Of a stretch of 64,000 bases of DNA, positions 37,970 through 46,456 are shown one piece after another. Numbering within the stretch: position 1 is the stretch's first letter; every line of letters starts with the position of its first letter. The notes beneath the pieces were generated by a model. The model made no database searches and was not told the DNA's origin. It saw only the letters and a program-made list of their open reading frames with translations. The stretch covers positions 434,001 to 498,000 of the forward strand of contig CAVQOL010000003.1 of assembly GCA_963714415.1 (NCBI GenBank), read 5' to 3'. Made by a program: the position numbers and the translations under genes. This stretch comes from JAGXRK01 sp963714415. GTDB taxonomy: Bacteria; Bacteroidota; Ignavibacteria; Ignavibacteriales; Ignavibacteriaceae.

Positions 37970-38854
37970 ATGAAAATTAGAAGTGTTATAGAAGATTATC
38001 TTCAGGAACTTTCTTCAGTCAGACGGTACTCAAAGCATACTATCAGAAATTATTCAAAAGATCTTTCAAGGTTTGTCAACTACTGTTCAGATCATTCAAA
38101 AGAAAATATTAATGATATTTCTGAAAAATTTGTAAAATCGTTTTTGATGAAGTTAAATGATGAAGATTTAGATAAAGTATCAATCTCTAGAATTTTATCG
38201 TCATTAAGAGGTTTATTTAAGTATGCATTTCAACAAGATATTTTAAGTAGCAATCCGGCATCTTATATAAAAAACCCTAAGTTAAATCGTAAGCTTCCGG
38301 AAATTATATCAATTAAGATTATCCTCGAGGTATTTCAAAAAGCAGAGGAGGAAGAACAGGAGAAAGCTTATTTAATAAAAGCAATTTTTGAACTGCTATA
38401 TGGTTGCTCGCTACGTGTTTCAGAGTTGTGCGGCCTTAATAGAATAGACTTTGATGATAAGGATAAAATCCTTAGAGTTCTTGGTAAAGGTAATAAAGTC
38501 AGAATAGTACCTGTTGGCAATAAATCGGTTGAAGTAATCAATGAGTATTTAAAAAATAATCCAACAGGAAAAATTTCTGACCCGCTTTTAAGAACTCCAA
38601 CAGGAAACAGATTGTATTCCGAGTTCGTCTATAGAGTTGTAAATAAATATCTTTCTAAAGTAACAGAACTCAAAAAGAAAAGTCCGCACATATTAAGACA
38701 CAGTTCCGCAACTCATATGTTAGATAATGGAGCAGACCTAAGAGCAGTTAAAGAAATTCTCGGTCATGAAAATCTTTCAACAACACAAATTTATACTCAC
38801 GTAAGTATTGAAAGATTAAAAACCACTTATAAAAAATCACATCCAAAATCTTAG
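37970..38854 (+). CDS. Tyrosine recombinase XerC/XerD
   Basis: A 294-residue site-specific recombinase that resolves chromosome dimers at dif. The N-terminal SAM-like domain has LQELSSVRRYSKHTIRNYSKDLSRF. The catalytic set is complete: Arg in GCSLRVSELCG, His-x2-Arg in HILRHSSATHML, His in LGHENLSTTQ, and the Tyr nucleophile in IYTHVSIERL. Its size and context (with hpf and hprK rather than phage genes) indicate a chromosomal Xer protein and not an integrase. No dif-like site was identified here. Confidence 0.92.
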   Translation: MKIRSVIEDYLQELSSVRRYSKHTIRNYSKDLSRFVNYCSDHSKENINDISEKFVKSFLMKLNDEDLDKVSISRILSSLRGLFKYAFQQDILSSNPASYIKNPKLNRKLPEIISIKIILEVFQKAEEEEQEKAYLIKAIFELLYGCSLRVSELCGLNRIDFDDKDKILRVLGKGNKVRIVPVGNKSVEVINEYLKNNPTGKISDPLLRTPTGNRLYSEFVYRVVNKYLSKVTELKKKSPHILRHSSATHMLDNGADLRAVKEILGHENLSTTQIYTHVSIERLKTTYKKSHPKS

Positions 38855-38868
38855 AGACGGAGGAAATT

Positions 38869-39174
38869 ATGAATATTTCAATAACAGCAAGAAAATTTAA
38901 AGCACACGATTCACTAAAGCAATTTGTAAAAGATGAGCTTTCAGTTCTGAATAGATATAATGATGATATTCTCAGCGCAGACGTTAAATTGAGTTTTCAG
39001 AATCCTACTAACAGTATTAAAATTGCAGATATAACTGTAAGTATTCCAGGACAAATTCTTAATGCAACCGATCATTCTGAGGATTTTAAAAAATCAATAA
39101 CTGCCTCTGTTGAAAAACTTACTAAGCAACTTAAAACTATTAAATCAAAAAGAACTACTGCCAGAGTAAAATGA
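38869..39174 (+). CDS. hpf: Ribosome hibernation-promoting factor, short form
   Basis: A 101-residue HPF/RaiA family protein (MNISITARKFKAHDSLKQFVKDEL and ADITVSIPGQILNATDHSEDFKKSI) that binds the 30S decoding region in resting cells. The C-terminal dimerisation domain of long HPF is absent. AGACGGAGG precedes the ATG, giving a strong ribosome-binding site. It overlaps hprK by four bases. Confidence 0.9.
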   Translation: MNISITARKFKAHDSLKQFVKDELSVLNRYNDDILSADVKLSFQNPTNSIKIADITVSIPGQILNATDHSEDFKKSITASVEKLTKQLKTIKSKRTTARVK

Positions 39175-40184
39175 TAAAAATTGATAATAAGGCAATTTGG
39201 AGAAAGGAATCTATAACAGTTGGTTTTCTCTTTAACCAGGGGAATAACATCTGTAAGCTAAAACTCTATTCTCAAAATCACGATTTCGAAAAAAAAATAT
39301 TTGAGCAGAATTTACACAGACCCGGTTTAGCCTTAGCCGGGTTTGTTGATTTGTTTTCTTATGCAAGAGTTCAGGTATTCGGAAATACTGAAATGCGTTA
39401 TTTACAGCAACTGCCGGATGAGAAAGTTGAAGAATCTCTTGATAAGATATTTAAATTTGAAATGCCTTGTATAATTCTAACTAATAGTAATAAGCCTTCT
39501 GATATACTGTTAAAAAAAGCAGAAGAATATAAAATCCCATTGTTTGGTACTGAGTTTTCAACAACTAAATTAGTTTATTTCTTGAGTGATTTTCTTGATG
39601 ATCAGTTTGCTCCAAGATTAACCTTACACGGTTCTTTTGTTGATGTATATGGAGTGGGAATTCTTTTTGTGGGTGAATCTGGCATCGGAAAAAGTGAAGT
39701 AGCCTTAGATCTTATTGAACGTGGACATAGGCTGGTTGCTGATGATGTAATTGTACTAACAAAAAAAGGTGAAGGAATATTAATGGGTGCCGGCACGGAT
39801 ATTGGTAAACATTTTATGGAAATTCGAGGACTTGGCGTGTTAGATATTCAGAGTATGTTTGGAATAAGAGCAATACGTTATCAGAAAAGACTTGAGATCA
39901 TTGTCGAACTTGAACACTGGAACGATAATTCTCATTATACCAGAACAGGATTGGATGATAGTTCAATTCAAATTCTTGACGTTGATGTGCCTTATATAAA
40001 ATTACCTATTCTACCAGGTAAAAACATTACAGTTATTTCAGAGGTGATAAGTCTTAATTATTTATTAAAGCATTATGGTCACGATGCGGCTAAAATTTTT
40101 CAGGATAGACTTAACAGAAAAATACAAGAAAAAGGCAATATTATTAACAGGGGAATAGACTATTTTGAACACGATTTTGAGTAG
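39171..40184 (+). CDS. hprK: HPr kinase/phosphorylase
   Basis: A 337-residue HprK that phosphorylates a seryl residue of HPr or HPr-like proteins. The N-terminal domain (about 1-135) is followed by the kinase domain with the P-loop FVGESGIGKSEVALDL (about residue 167) and the family signature HFMEIRGLGVLDIQSMFG. The loop contains no insertions. No PTS component is in the window; in FCB bacteria HprK often sits apart from HPr. It overlaps hpf, implying common control. Confidence 0.93.
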   Translation: MIKIDNKAIWRKESITVGFLFNQGNNICKLKLYSQNHDFEKKIFEQNLHRPGLALAGFVDLFSYARVQVFGNTEMRYLQQLPDEKVEESLDKIFKFEMPCIILTNSNKPSDILLKKAEEYKIPLFGTEFSTTKLVYFLSDFLDDQFAPRLTLHGSFVDVYGVGILFVGESGIGKSEVALDLIERGHRLVADDVIVLTKKGEGILMGAGTDIGKHFMEIRGLGVLDIQSMFGIRAIRYQKRLEIIVELEHWNDNSHYTRTGLDDSSIQILDVDVPYIKLPILPGKNITVISEVISLNYLLKHYGHDAAKIFQDRLNRKIQEKGNIINRGIDYFEHDFE

Positions 40185-40238
40185 TTTTTCTCAGCTATTG
40201 ACAATCCAAGACCTTAATATTATGTTTCGGCTTCATTT

Positions 40239-41165
40239 ATGAAAAAATTCTACTACTTTTCAGAAAAAAGCTTAAAATTCGTTGAAATAAAGGATTTTAA
40301 GTTAAAAACAATATTGCTTTTCACAGTCGCTGTACTGGTTATTAGTACAACTGTATTCAGTAGTTTTTATTTCTTTTCAGATTATTTTAATCCCGAAAAA
40401 GAAATATCCTCACTAAAATTAGAGAACAAAGCTCTAAAATCTAAATTATTGGAATTAAGTGAGAATTATTCACTTATTCAAAAAGATTTAGGTGATTTAT
40501 CACAGTTAAGCGATGAATTGAGATTAGCAGTAAACCTTAAACCTTTAAACCAGCAGGAGAAGTTAATTGGTATAGGAGGTTCTTCGTCTGATTTTTCGAT
40601 GGATTTGTTGAAACTTGGGAAAAATCTTGACTTATCTGATGCTCTGGATTTTGCTGACAATATTCTTAGACAATTTGAATTTGAAAAAGCTCAGTATATT
40701 GAGATTACTAATAAGCTCGGAGAAAATGAAAAATTATTCGAAGCAATTCCAGCAATTCTTCCAACAGTTGGAGAATACTCTAACGGTAGTTTTGGGATGA
40801 GACGACATCCGATTTTAAAAACATATCAAATGCACAGTGGTTTAGATATTACTACTAATACTGGAACCGCCGTCTATTCTCCTGGTAAAGGTGTTGTTAC
40901 TTTTACTGGTAGAAAAGGTGGTTACGGATTGGCAGTTGAAATTGATCACGGCTTTGGTTACTCAACAATTTTTGCTCATTTATCAAAAGTCCTTGTTAAA
41001 AAAGGGAAGACTGTTAAGCGTGGTGATTTGATTGCTAAAACAGGTAGTTCAGGTTTATCTTCAGGACCTCATCTGCATTACGAAGTTCATCACAATGGTA
41101 TTGCTCAAGATCCAACGGAATTTTTCTTCGAAGATATTAATTATTTTGATACAAAGGTTAAATAA
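40239..41165 (+). CDS. M23 family metallopeptidase (membrane-anchored LytM-type)
   Basis: A 308-residue protein with an N-terminal membrane helix (TILLFTVAVLVISTTVF), a helical coiled-coil stretch at about 50-160, and a C-terminal LytM domain. The zinc site is visible as MHSGLDITTNTG (His, Asp) and HLHYEVHHNG (HxH). YGLAVEIDHGFGYSTIFAHLS carries a further conserved His. The domain order suggests a cell-wall endopeptidase or an EnvC/NlpD-like amidase activator; the intact ligands favour a peptidase. Confidence 0.9.
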   Translation: MKKFYYFSEKSLKFVEIKDFKLKTILLFTVAVLVISTTVFSSFYFFSDYFNPEKEISSLKLENKALKSKLLELSENYSLIQKDLGDLSQLSDELRLAVNLKPLNQQEKLIGIGGSSSDFSMDLLKLGKNLDLSDALDFADNILRQFEFEKAQYIEITNKLGENEKLFEAIPAILPTVGEYSNGSFGMRRHPILKTYQMHSGLDITTNTGTAVYSPGKGVVTFTGRKGGYGLAVEIDHGFGYSTIFAHLSKVLVKKGKTVKRGDLIAKTGSSGLSSGPHLHYEVHHNGIAQDPTEFFFEDINYFDTKVK

Positions 41166-41189
41166 TCATCAAACTGGAGTTTTAGGAAT

Positions 41190-41411
41190 ATGATATGGAC
41201 TGTTGAACTTGCTTCATATTTGGATGATGCTCCTTGGCCTTGCACAAAAGAAGAATTGATTGAGTATGCTGAACGAATTGGGGCACCATACGGCATAATA
41301 GAAAATTTAAAAGAATTAGAAGATTCTGACGAACCTTATGAATCAATAGAAGATATTTGGCCCGATTATCCCACAGATGAGGATTTCTTCTACAATGAAG
41401 AAGATTTTTAA
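41190..41411 (+). CDS. DUF2795 domain-containing small acidic protein
   Basis: A 73-residue, very acidic protein (WTVELASYLDDAPWPCTKEELIEYAERIG, then an Asp/Glu-rich tail ending EEDF) resembling DUF2795 proteins common in FCB genomes. The family function is unknown. It lies between the M23 peptidase and a strong terminator, so is probably the last gene of that unit. Confidence 0.78.
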   Translation: MIWTVELASYLDDAPWPCTKEELIEYAERIGAPYGIIENLKELEDSDEPYESIEDIWPDYPTDEDFFYNEEDF

Positions 41412-41414
41412 CAG

Positions 41415-41437
41415 AGGCGCTTCGGCGCCTTTTTTTT
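41415..41437 (+). terminator. Strong Rho-independent terminator immediately before holB
   Basis: AGGCGC (41415-41420), the stable TTCG tetraloop and GCGCCT (41425-41430) form a GC-rich hairpin followed by a run of eight T residues including the stem end. The run ends at 41437 and the ATG of the next gene is at 41438. Confidence 0.93.
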
Positions 41438-42553
41438 ATGAATAAATATTTATCTCAAATAAAGAGTCAACACAAAGCAGCTTTCTCGTTGAATCAAATA
41501 ATTGATTCAGAAATGATTCCGCATGCTTTCTTATTTAAAGGTACTGATGGTGTTGGCAAAGAATTTCTTGCTCTTCAATTTGCAAAAGCTATAGCCGAGA
41601 AATTCTCAGTTGATACTAAAAAAGATTTTCTGATTTCTAATATTGAAAAATTAAATGAACCTTATATAAAATATATCTATCCTTTACCTCGCGGCAAAAA
41701 TGAAACAGATTCTTCAGGTCCTTTCGAAAAACTATCTGAAGAAGAAATCGAAATCGTTAAGAAAGAGTTAAGTGAAAAATCTGACAATCCCTTTTATAAA
41801 GTCAAAATACCTAAAACAAAAAACATAAAGATAAGTAGCATTAGAGATATAAATAAATTTCTCTCAATAAGCTTCGGGGATATTAAATATAGGATTATCC
41901 TTATCTCCGATGCCCATCTTATGAATGAGGAATCACAAAATGCACTGCTTAAAAATCTTGAGGAACCTCCTTCAGGAGTAATATTTATCTTATGTACCGC
42001 ATATCCCGAAAGATTAAGGGAAACAATCCGATCAAGATGTTGGATTCTAAATTTCGCTCCTTTAAGTAATGATGATATTATTAATATTTTATTGAAATAC
42101 TTTAATGTAGAAAAATCAATCGCTGAAAAAGTCGTCCCGTTTGCTAACGGATCAGTTACTTCAGCATTAGAACTTATTGAAAATGATTTCGAAGACTTAA
42201 GAGAAAGGACGATCCGGATATTAAGATTTTCATTCGGGAAAAGATTTCACTCGGCATTTTCAGAATTTGCTGAGATTGTTGAAAATCAGGATCAAACCCA
42301 ATTTAAGCTGCTTATAAAAATGATTATTACCTGGTTGAATGATCTGCATCGGTATCGTAATAATTATGATGAATATTTTTTCAGCGATCATCTCGAAACA
42401 CTGCAAAAATTTAACTCGAAATTTCCTGATATTGAACTAACTGGTGTTACACACAAAATCGATACGATAAGTAATTCTCTCAAAAACAACATCAACTTAA
42501 ACACAGCTATAGGAAATTTGGTCTCCGAATTGTCTGCAATAATTCCTCAATAA
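41438..42553 (+). CDS. holB: DNA polymerase III subunit delta' (clamp loader)
   Basis: A 371-residue AAA+ clamp-loader protein. GTDGVGKEFLALQFAKAI is a P-loop-like motif, LISDAHLMNEESQNALLKNLEEPP matches the sensor region, and RETIRSRC has the SRC motif. The four-Cys zinc module usually found after the P-loop is absent. The ATG directly follows the T tract of a strong terminator and has no ribosome-binding site. Either translation is leaderless, the gene is reached by readthrough, or a promoter overlaps the terminator. The next in-frame Met would remove part of the domain. Confidence 0.88.
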   Translation: MNKYLSQIKSQHKAAFSLNQIIDSEMIPHAFLFKGTDGVGKEFLALQFAKAIAEKFSVDTKKDFLISNIEKLNEPYIKYIYPLPRGKNETDSSGPFEKLSEEEIEIVKKELSEKSDNPFYKVKIPKTKNIKISSIRDINKFLSISFGDIKYRIILISDAHLMNEESQNALLKNLEEPPSGVIFILCTAYPERLRETIRSRCWILNFAPLSNDDIINILLKYFNVEKSIAEKVVPFANGSVTSALELIENDFEDLRERTIRILRFSFGKRFHSAFSEFAEIVENQDQTQFKLLIKMIITWLNDLHRYRNNYDEYFFSDHLETLQKFNSKFPDIELTGVTHKIDTISNSLKNNINLNTAIGNLVSELSAIIPQ

Positions 42554-42628
42554 CATATCTCCGCCTCTGATTCTTAAAATATTTTTCTTTAATTTTAAAC
42601 CAAGAATAAATCATTACAGGAGAGCAAT

Positions 42629-43807
42629 ATGAAGAAAGTAGTAATTGTATCTGCAAAACGTACTCCAATTGGATCGTTTGGCGGAAGTTTAGCCTCTTTG
42701 AGTGCTGCTAAATTGGGCAGTATCGCAATTAAATCTGTCGTTGATGAAACAGGTATTGATGTTAAACTTATTGATGAAGTGATTATGGGAAATGTTCTGA
42801 TGACAGCTCAAGGACAAGCACCGGGTCGACAAGCAGCTCTGTATGCAGGGCTTCCGCAAAAAACAGAATGTATGACTATAAATAAAATGTGTGGAAGTGG
42901 ATTAAAGGCTGTTATGCTTGCTCAACAAGCAATTCAAACCGGCGACGCAGACATTATAATTGCCGGAGGTATGGAAAGTATGAGTAATACTCCTTATGCT
43001 TTGTTAAATGCAAGAAACGGTTATCGGCTTGGTCACGGACAAATACACGATATCATTGTTCTTGATGGTCTTTGGGATGTCTATAATAATATTCATATGG
43101 GAAGTTGTGCTGAAATGTGCGCAAAAGATTTTTCTTTCAAGAGGGAAGAACTCGATGAGTTTGCTATAAACAGTTACAAACGTGCAATAGAAGCTACTGG
43201 AAAGGGAAGTTTCAAAGAAGAAATTGTTCCAGTGAAAATTGAATCAAGAAAAGGGGATACAATAGTAGATAAAGACGAAGAGCCTGAGCGTGTAAAGTTT
43301 GATAAAATTCCAACATTAAAACCCGTTTTTGAAAAAGACGGAGTTGTTACTGCGGCTAACGCTTCAAGTATTAATGACGGAGCAGCAGCTTTATTGATTA
43401 TGAGTGAAGATAAAGCAAAGGAGTTAGGACTTAAACCTCTTGTTGAAATCATTGCTCAAAGTTCGGTTGCAAAGGCTCCTGTAGAATTCACAACAGCTCC
43501 TGCTGATGCAATAAATAAAGTATTAAAGAAAGCTTCTATGAAGATTGAAGATATTGACCTTTTTGAGATCAATGAAGCTTTTGCAGTTGTTTCACTCGCA
43601 GTAAATAAATTATTAGGACTCACAGGCGAAAAAGTTAATGTCAATGGTGGAGCAGTTGCTCTTGGTCATCCAATCGGAGCAAGCGGAGCACGCGTATTAA
43701 CAACATTGATTCATGAAATGAAGAAAAGAAACTCAAAATTTGGTATTGCTTCGCTTTGCATTGGTGGCGGGGAAGCATCAGCCGTAATTGTTAAAAATTA
43801 TAATTAA
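42629..43807 (+). CDS. Acetyl-CoA acetyltransferase (thiolase)
   Basis: A 392-residue thiolase catalysing condensation of acetyl-CoA units or thiolytic cleavage of 3-ketoacyl-CoA. The nucleophilic Cys is in NKMCGSGLKAVMLA. The His is in GGAVALGHPIGASGARVL and the second Cys in SLCIGGGEASAVI. AGGAGAG precedes the ATG. The adjacent 3-hydroxyacyl-CoA dehydrogenase supports a role in acetoacetyl-CoA/3-hydroxybutyryl-CoA metabolism or beta-oxidation; direction cannot be read. Confidence 0.93.
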   Translation: MKKVVIVSAKRTPIGSFGGSLASLSAAKLGSIAIKSVVDETGIDVKLIDEVIMGNVLMTAQGQAPGRQAALYAGLPQKTECMTINKMCGSGLKAVMLAQQAIQTGDADIIIAGGMESMSNTPYALLNARNGYRLGHGQIHDIIVLDGLWDVYNNIHMGSCAEMCAKDFSFKREELDEFAINSYKRAIEATGKGSFKEEIVPVKIESRKGDTIVDKDEEPERVKFDKIPTLKPVFEKDGVVTAANASSINDGAAALLIMSEDKAKELGLKPLVEIIAQSSVAKAPVEFTTAPADAINKVLKKASMKIEDIDLFEINEAFAVVSLAVNKLLGLTGEKVNVNGGAVALGHPIGASGARVLTTLIHEMKKRNSKFGIASLCIGGGEASAVIVKNYN

Positions 43808-43822
43808 ATAGTGAGGTTTTAA

Positions 43823-44671
43823 ATGAACATTAACAAAATTGCCGTAATTGGCGGCGGTACAATGGGTAACGGAATCACACATGTATTTGCTGCTAAGGGA
43901 TTTAATGTTTTTCTTTGTGAAACTTCGGAAGAATTGTATGCTAAGGCATTAAAAACTATAACGGGAAACTTAGACAGACAAATTAAAAAGAATATTATAA
44001 CTGATGAAGATAAAGTAAGTTCGCTGAGTAGAATAAATAAAATTATAGGTGTAGAGAAGATTCCTGCAGATGTTGACTTAGTTATTGAAGCTATTTATGA
44101 GAATAAAGAGGCTAAAATACATATATTTAAGACTTTAGATAAAATAGTAAAACCTGATTCTATATTTGCCTCTAATACTTCATCAATTTCAGTTACTGAG
44201 TTATCGTCTGTAGCAAGAGCTGATAAATTCATCGGGATGCACTTTATGAATCCGGTTCCAGTTATGAAATTAGTTGAAATTATCCGCGGGTACTCAACGT
44301 CTGATGAAACATTCGGTATCATAAAAGATCTTTCAGTCAAATTGGATAAAGAACCTGTTGAAGTGTTTGATTATCCTGGTTTCATATCAAATAGAATTCT
44401 GATGCCAATGATCAATGAGGCAATTTTTGCATTGATGGAAGGTGTCGCATCAAAAGAAGATATTGATACCGTTATGAAACTTGGAATGAATCATCCAATG
44501 GGACCATTGACTTTGGCAGATTTTATTGGGTTGGATGTATGTCTGGCAATAATGGAAGTTCTTTACAACGGATTTAATGATCCAAAATACAGACCATGTC
44601 CATTATTAAAAAAGATGGTTGCAGCTGGGAAACTAGGCAGAAAATCGGGAGAAGGTTTCTTCAAATATTAG
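43823..44671 (+). CDS. 3-hydroxybutyryl-CoA / 3-hydroxyacyl-CoA dehydrogenase
   Basis: A 282-residue NAD(P)-dependent dehydrogenase. The Rossmann motif IAVIGGGTMGNGITHVFA begins at residue 6. The catalytic His is in GMHFMNPVPVMKLVEI, and the C-terminal domain has GFISNRILMPMINEA and LGMNHPMGPLTLADFIGLD. Its length matches the monofunctional short enzyme (Hbd type). It starts 15 bases after the thiolase stop, so the two are very likely co-transcribed. Confidence 0.93.
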   Translation: MNINKIAVIGGGTMGNGITHVFAAKGFNVFLCETSEELYAKALKTITGNLDRQIKKNIITDEDKVSSLSRINKIIGVEKIPADVDLVIEAIYENKEAKIHIFKTLDKIVKPDSIFASNTSSISVTELSSVARADKFIGMHFMNPVPVMKLVEIIRGYSTSDETFGIIKDLSVKLDKEPVEVFDYPGFISNRILMPMINEAIFALMEGVASKEDIDTVMKLGMNHPMGPLTLADFIGLDVCLAIMEVLYNGFNDPKYRPCPLLKKMVAAGKLGRKSGEGFFKY

Positions 44672-44682
44672 ATAAAACGATA

Positions 44683-44722
44683 AAGCCGGATGTTATAGTC
44701 TTAAACCGTTCGGCTTATTTGT
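44683..44722 (+). terminator. Possible terminator after the thiolase/dehydrogenase pair
   Basis: AAGCCG (44683-44688) can pair with CGGCTT (44711-44716), with a 22-base loop, followed by a T-rich stretch (ATTTGTTTG). The six-base stem and long loop make it weaker than the other terminators here. Confidence 0.4.
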
Positions 44723-44761
44723 TTGTCTGATAATGTATATTATGTAAACTATGAAAAATTA

Positions 44762-44968
44762 CTATATCAGTTTATTCAGTTTAAGTATTAAATAAATAAT
44801 CACAATTATAAGTAATAACCAGAAAATCGGACTCCTCTTCCGAGGTTTGAATGTACGAAGTCGTGAAAATCCTAATTTTCTTTTCTTTCGTTCTTTTTCG
44901 TCTTCTTCCGGTTTATAAAATCTTGGAGGATAATCAAAAACTCTGTGTTTAGGTCGTTTCATTAGCAT
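44762..44968 (-). CDS. Small basic membrane protein, uncharacterised
   Basis: About 68 residues from ATG 44968 (starts at 44977 or 44962 are also possible). The N-terminal two thirds are strongly basic (KRPKHRVFDYPPRFYKPEED, then Lys/Arg-rich), and a single C-terminal helix (SPIFWLLLIIVIIYLILKL) ends the protein. I recognise no family. It is placed directly after ftsY, which inserts membrane proteins; a link is only positional. Confidence 0.6.
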   Translation of the reverse strand: MLMKRPKHRVFDYPPRFYKPEEDEKERKKRKLGFSRLRTFKPRKRSPIFWLLLIIVIIYLILKLNKLI

Positions 44969-44973
44969 AGTAA

Positions 44974-45906
44974 TCAACTCTCAAATATCGCTAAGGTAAA
45001 TGCTTCTGGATCAAATTCTTGAAGATCATCGATGCTTTCACCAATACCAATATATTTTACTGGTACTTGTTGTTTACCAACAATCTGAAAGATTGCTCCG
45101 CCTTTAGCTGTACCATCTAATTTTGTAATTACAAGTCCGGATAAATCAGTAACTTTAGAAAATTCATCAGCTTGTATGATAGCATTTTGTCCTGTATTAC
45201 CATCCAAAACAAGTAGAGTTTGATGAGGAGCATCAGGTAAAAGCTTTGCAATAACCCGTTTAATTTTATTAAGTTCATTCATAAGGTTAGCTTTGTTATG
45301 CAGCCTTCCAGCAGTATCTATGAGAACTATGTCATAATCCTCATCCATAGCTTTTTTAACGGTATCATAGGCAACAGAAGAAGGATCAGAGCCTTGTTTA
45401 CGTTGAATTAAATCTACGCCGGCACGTTCTGCCCAGATATCTAACTGCTCATTTGCAGCAGCCCTGAAAGTATCAGCCGCACCAACAATTACTTTGCATC
45501 CGATCTTCCTGTAATTGTTAGCCAATTTACCAATTGTGGTAGTCTTCCCTGCTCCATTCACTCCAACAATTAGAATAACAAAAGGTTTATACTTTGTGTG
45601 GTCAATTCCATTCGTTTTATTTTCACTGAGAAGTCTTACAAGTTCATCTCGAACAATTTTTATAATGTTCACTTGTGAACGTTCTTTTTCCGACTTAAGA
45701 CTAATTCTAACATTTTCAATTATTTTTTCAGCAGTATCAAATCCAATATCTGACGAAACAAGAATTTCCTCTAATCGATCGATTGTAACATCATCAATTA
45801 CTGCTTTACCGGTTAATGTTTCTTGAATGGAATTAGCAATCTTATTTCTGGTCTTTGCCAGACCATCTTTAAGTTTATTGAAATTAAAATTCTTAAACAG
45901 ACTCAT
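44974..45906 (-). CDS. ftsY: Signal recognition particle receptor FtsY
   Basis: A 310-residue SRP GTPase receptor that docks ribosome-nascent chain-SRP complexes on the membrane. It comprises mainly the NG domain; the acidic A domain of E. coli is absent. GTPase motifs are VGVNGAGKTTTIGKLA (G1), DTFRAAANEQL, LIDTAGRLHN (G3) and TKLDGTAKGG (G4). It overlaps pgsA by 14 bases. Confidence 0.96.
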   Translation of the reverse strand: MSLFKNFNFNKLKDGLAKTRNKIANSIQETLTGKAVIDDVTIDRLEEILVSSDIGFDTAEKIIENVRISLKSEKERSQVNIIKIVRDELVRLLSENKTNGIDHTKYKPFVILIVGVNGAGKTTTIGKLANNYRKIGCKVIVGAADTFRAAANEQLDIWAERAGVDLIQRKQGSDPSSVAYDTVKKAMDEDYDIVLIDTAGRLHNKANLMNELNKIKRVIAKLLPDAPHQTLLVLDGNTGQNAIIQADEFSKVTDLSGLVITKLDGTAKGGAIFQIVGKQQVPVKYIGIGESIDDLQEFDPEAFTLAIFES

Positions 45907-46456
45907 TATTATTTCGTTTTATAAATTCTGTAGCTCTGATTATGTAACCTGTAAATGATGCGAATATCAATACGATACTTAAATAGTAGAATACCATGTA
46001 AATCAAGCTTTCTTTATTTATACCGAGAAGTATAAAAAATATAATCAGACCAATATTTAACACAGTAATTTTACCTAGTTTATTTGATGGAAGAACCCTG
46101 CCAAGTTTTTTTGAGACATATAATCCACCCAAAAATATCAGTAAATCACGACCAATAATTAAATAAAAATATATTGGTGGAATCTCACCGATAAAATAAA
46201 GTTTAATTATAACTGCTGCCATTGCAACTTTGTCGGCAAGAGGATCTATTACTTTTCCAAACTCAGTAACTTCATTAAATTTTCTTGCCAAATAACCATC
46301 AAGTATATCTGTTAAAGCAGCAAATACACACAGACCAAAGACATAATATCTATTGGCTTCAAAATCATCCAGCAATAACCAAAGGGGAATTGCTAAAAGA
46401 AGTCTGAATGAACTTAATAAGTTGGACTTAGTATATATTTCTTTTAATGCAAACAT
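45893..46456 (-). CDS. CDP-alcohol phosphatidyltransferase (PgsA-like)
   Basis: A 187-residue multi-pass enzyme for phospholipid head-group transfer. The CDP-OH-P signature DILDGYLARKFNEVTEFGKV continues to IDPLADKVA with all conserved Asp, Gly, Ala and Arg residues. Phosphatidylglycerophosphate synthase is the likeliest activity by size, but the exact alcohol acceptor is not proven. The start overlaps the stop of the subtilase gene as TAATG, so it is translationally coupled to it. Confidence 0.88.
   Translation of the reverse strand: MFALKEIYTKSNLLSSFRLLLAIPLWLLLDDFEANRYYVFGLCVFAALTDILDGYLARKFNEVTEFGKVIDPLADKVAMAAVIIKLYFIGEIPPIYFYLIIGRDLLIFLGGLYVSKKLGRVLPSNKLGKITVLNIGLIIFFILLGINKESLIYMVFYYLSIVLIFASFTGYIIRATEFIKRNNNESV

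Noticed and set aside
37970..38854. Tyrosine recombinase as evidence of an integrated element
   Set aside because: The size, complete Xer motifs and housekeeping neighbours (ybeY, hpf, hprK) point to chromosomal XerC/D; no attachment sites or cargo were seen.
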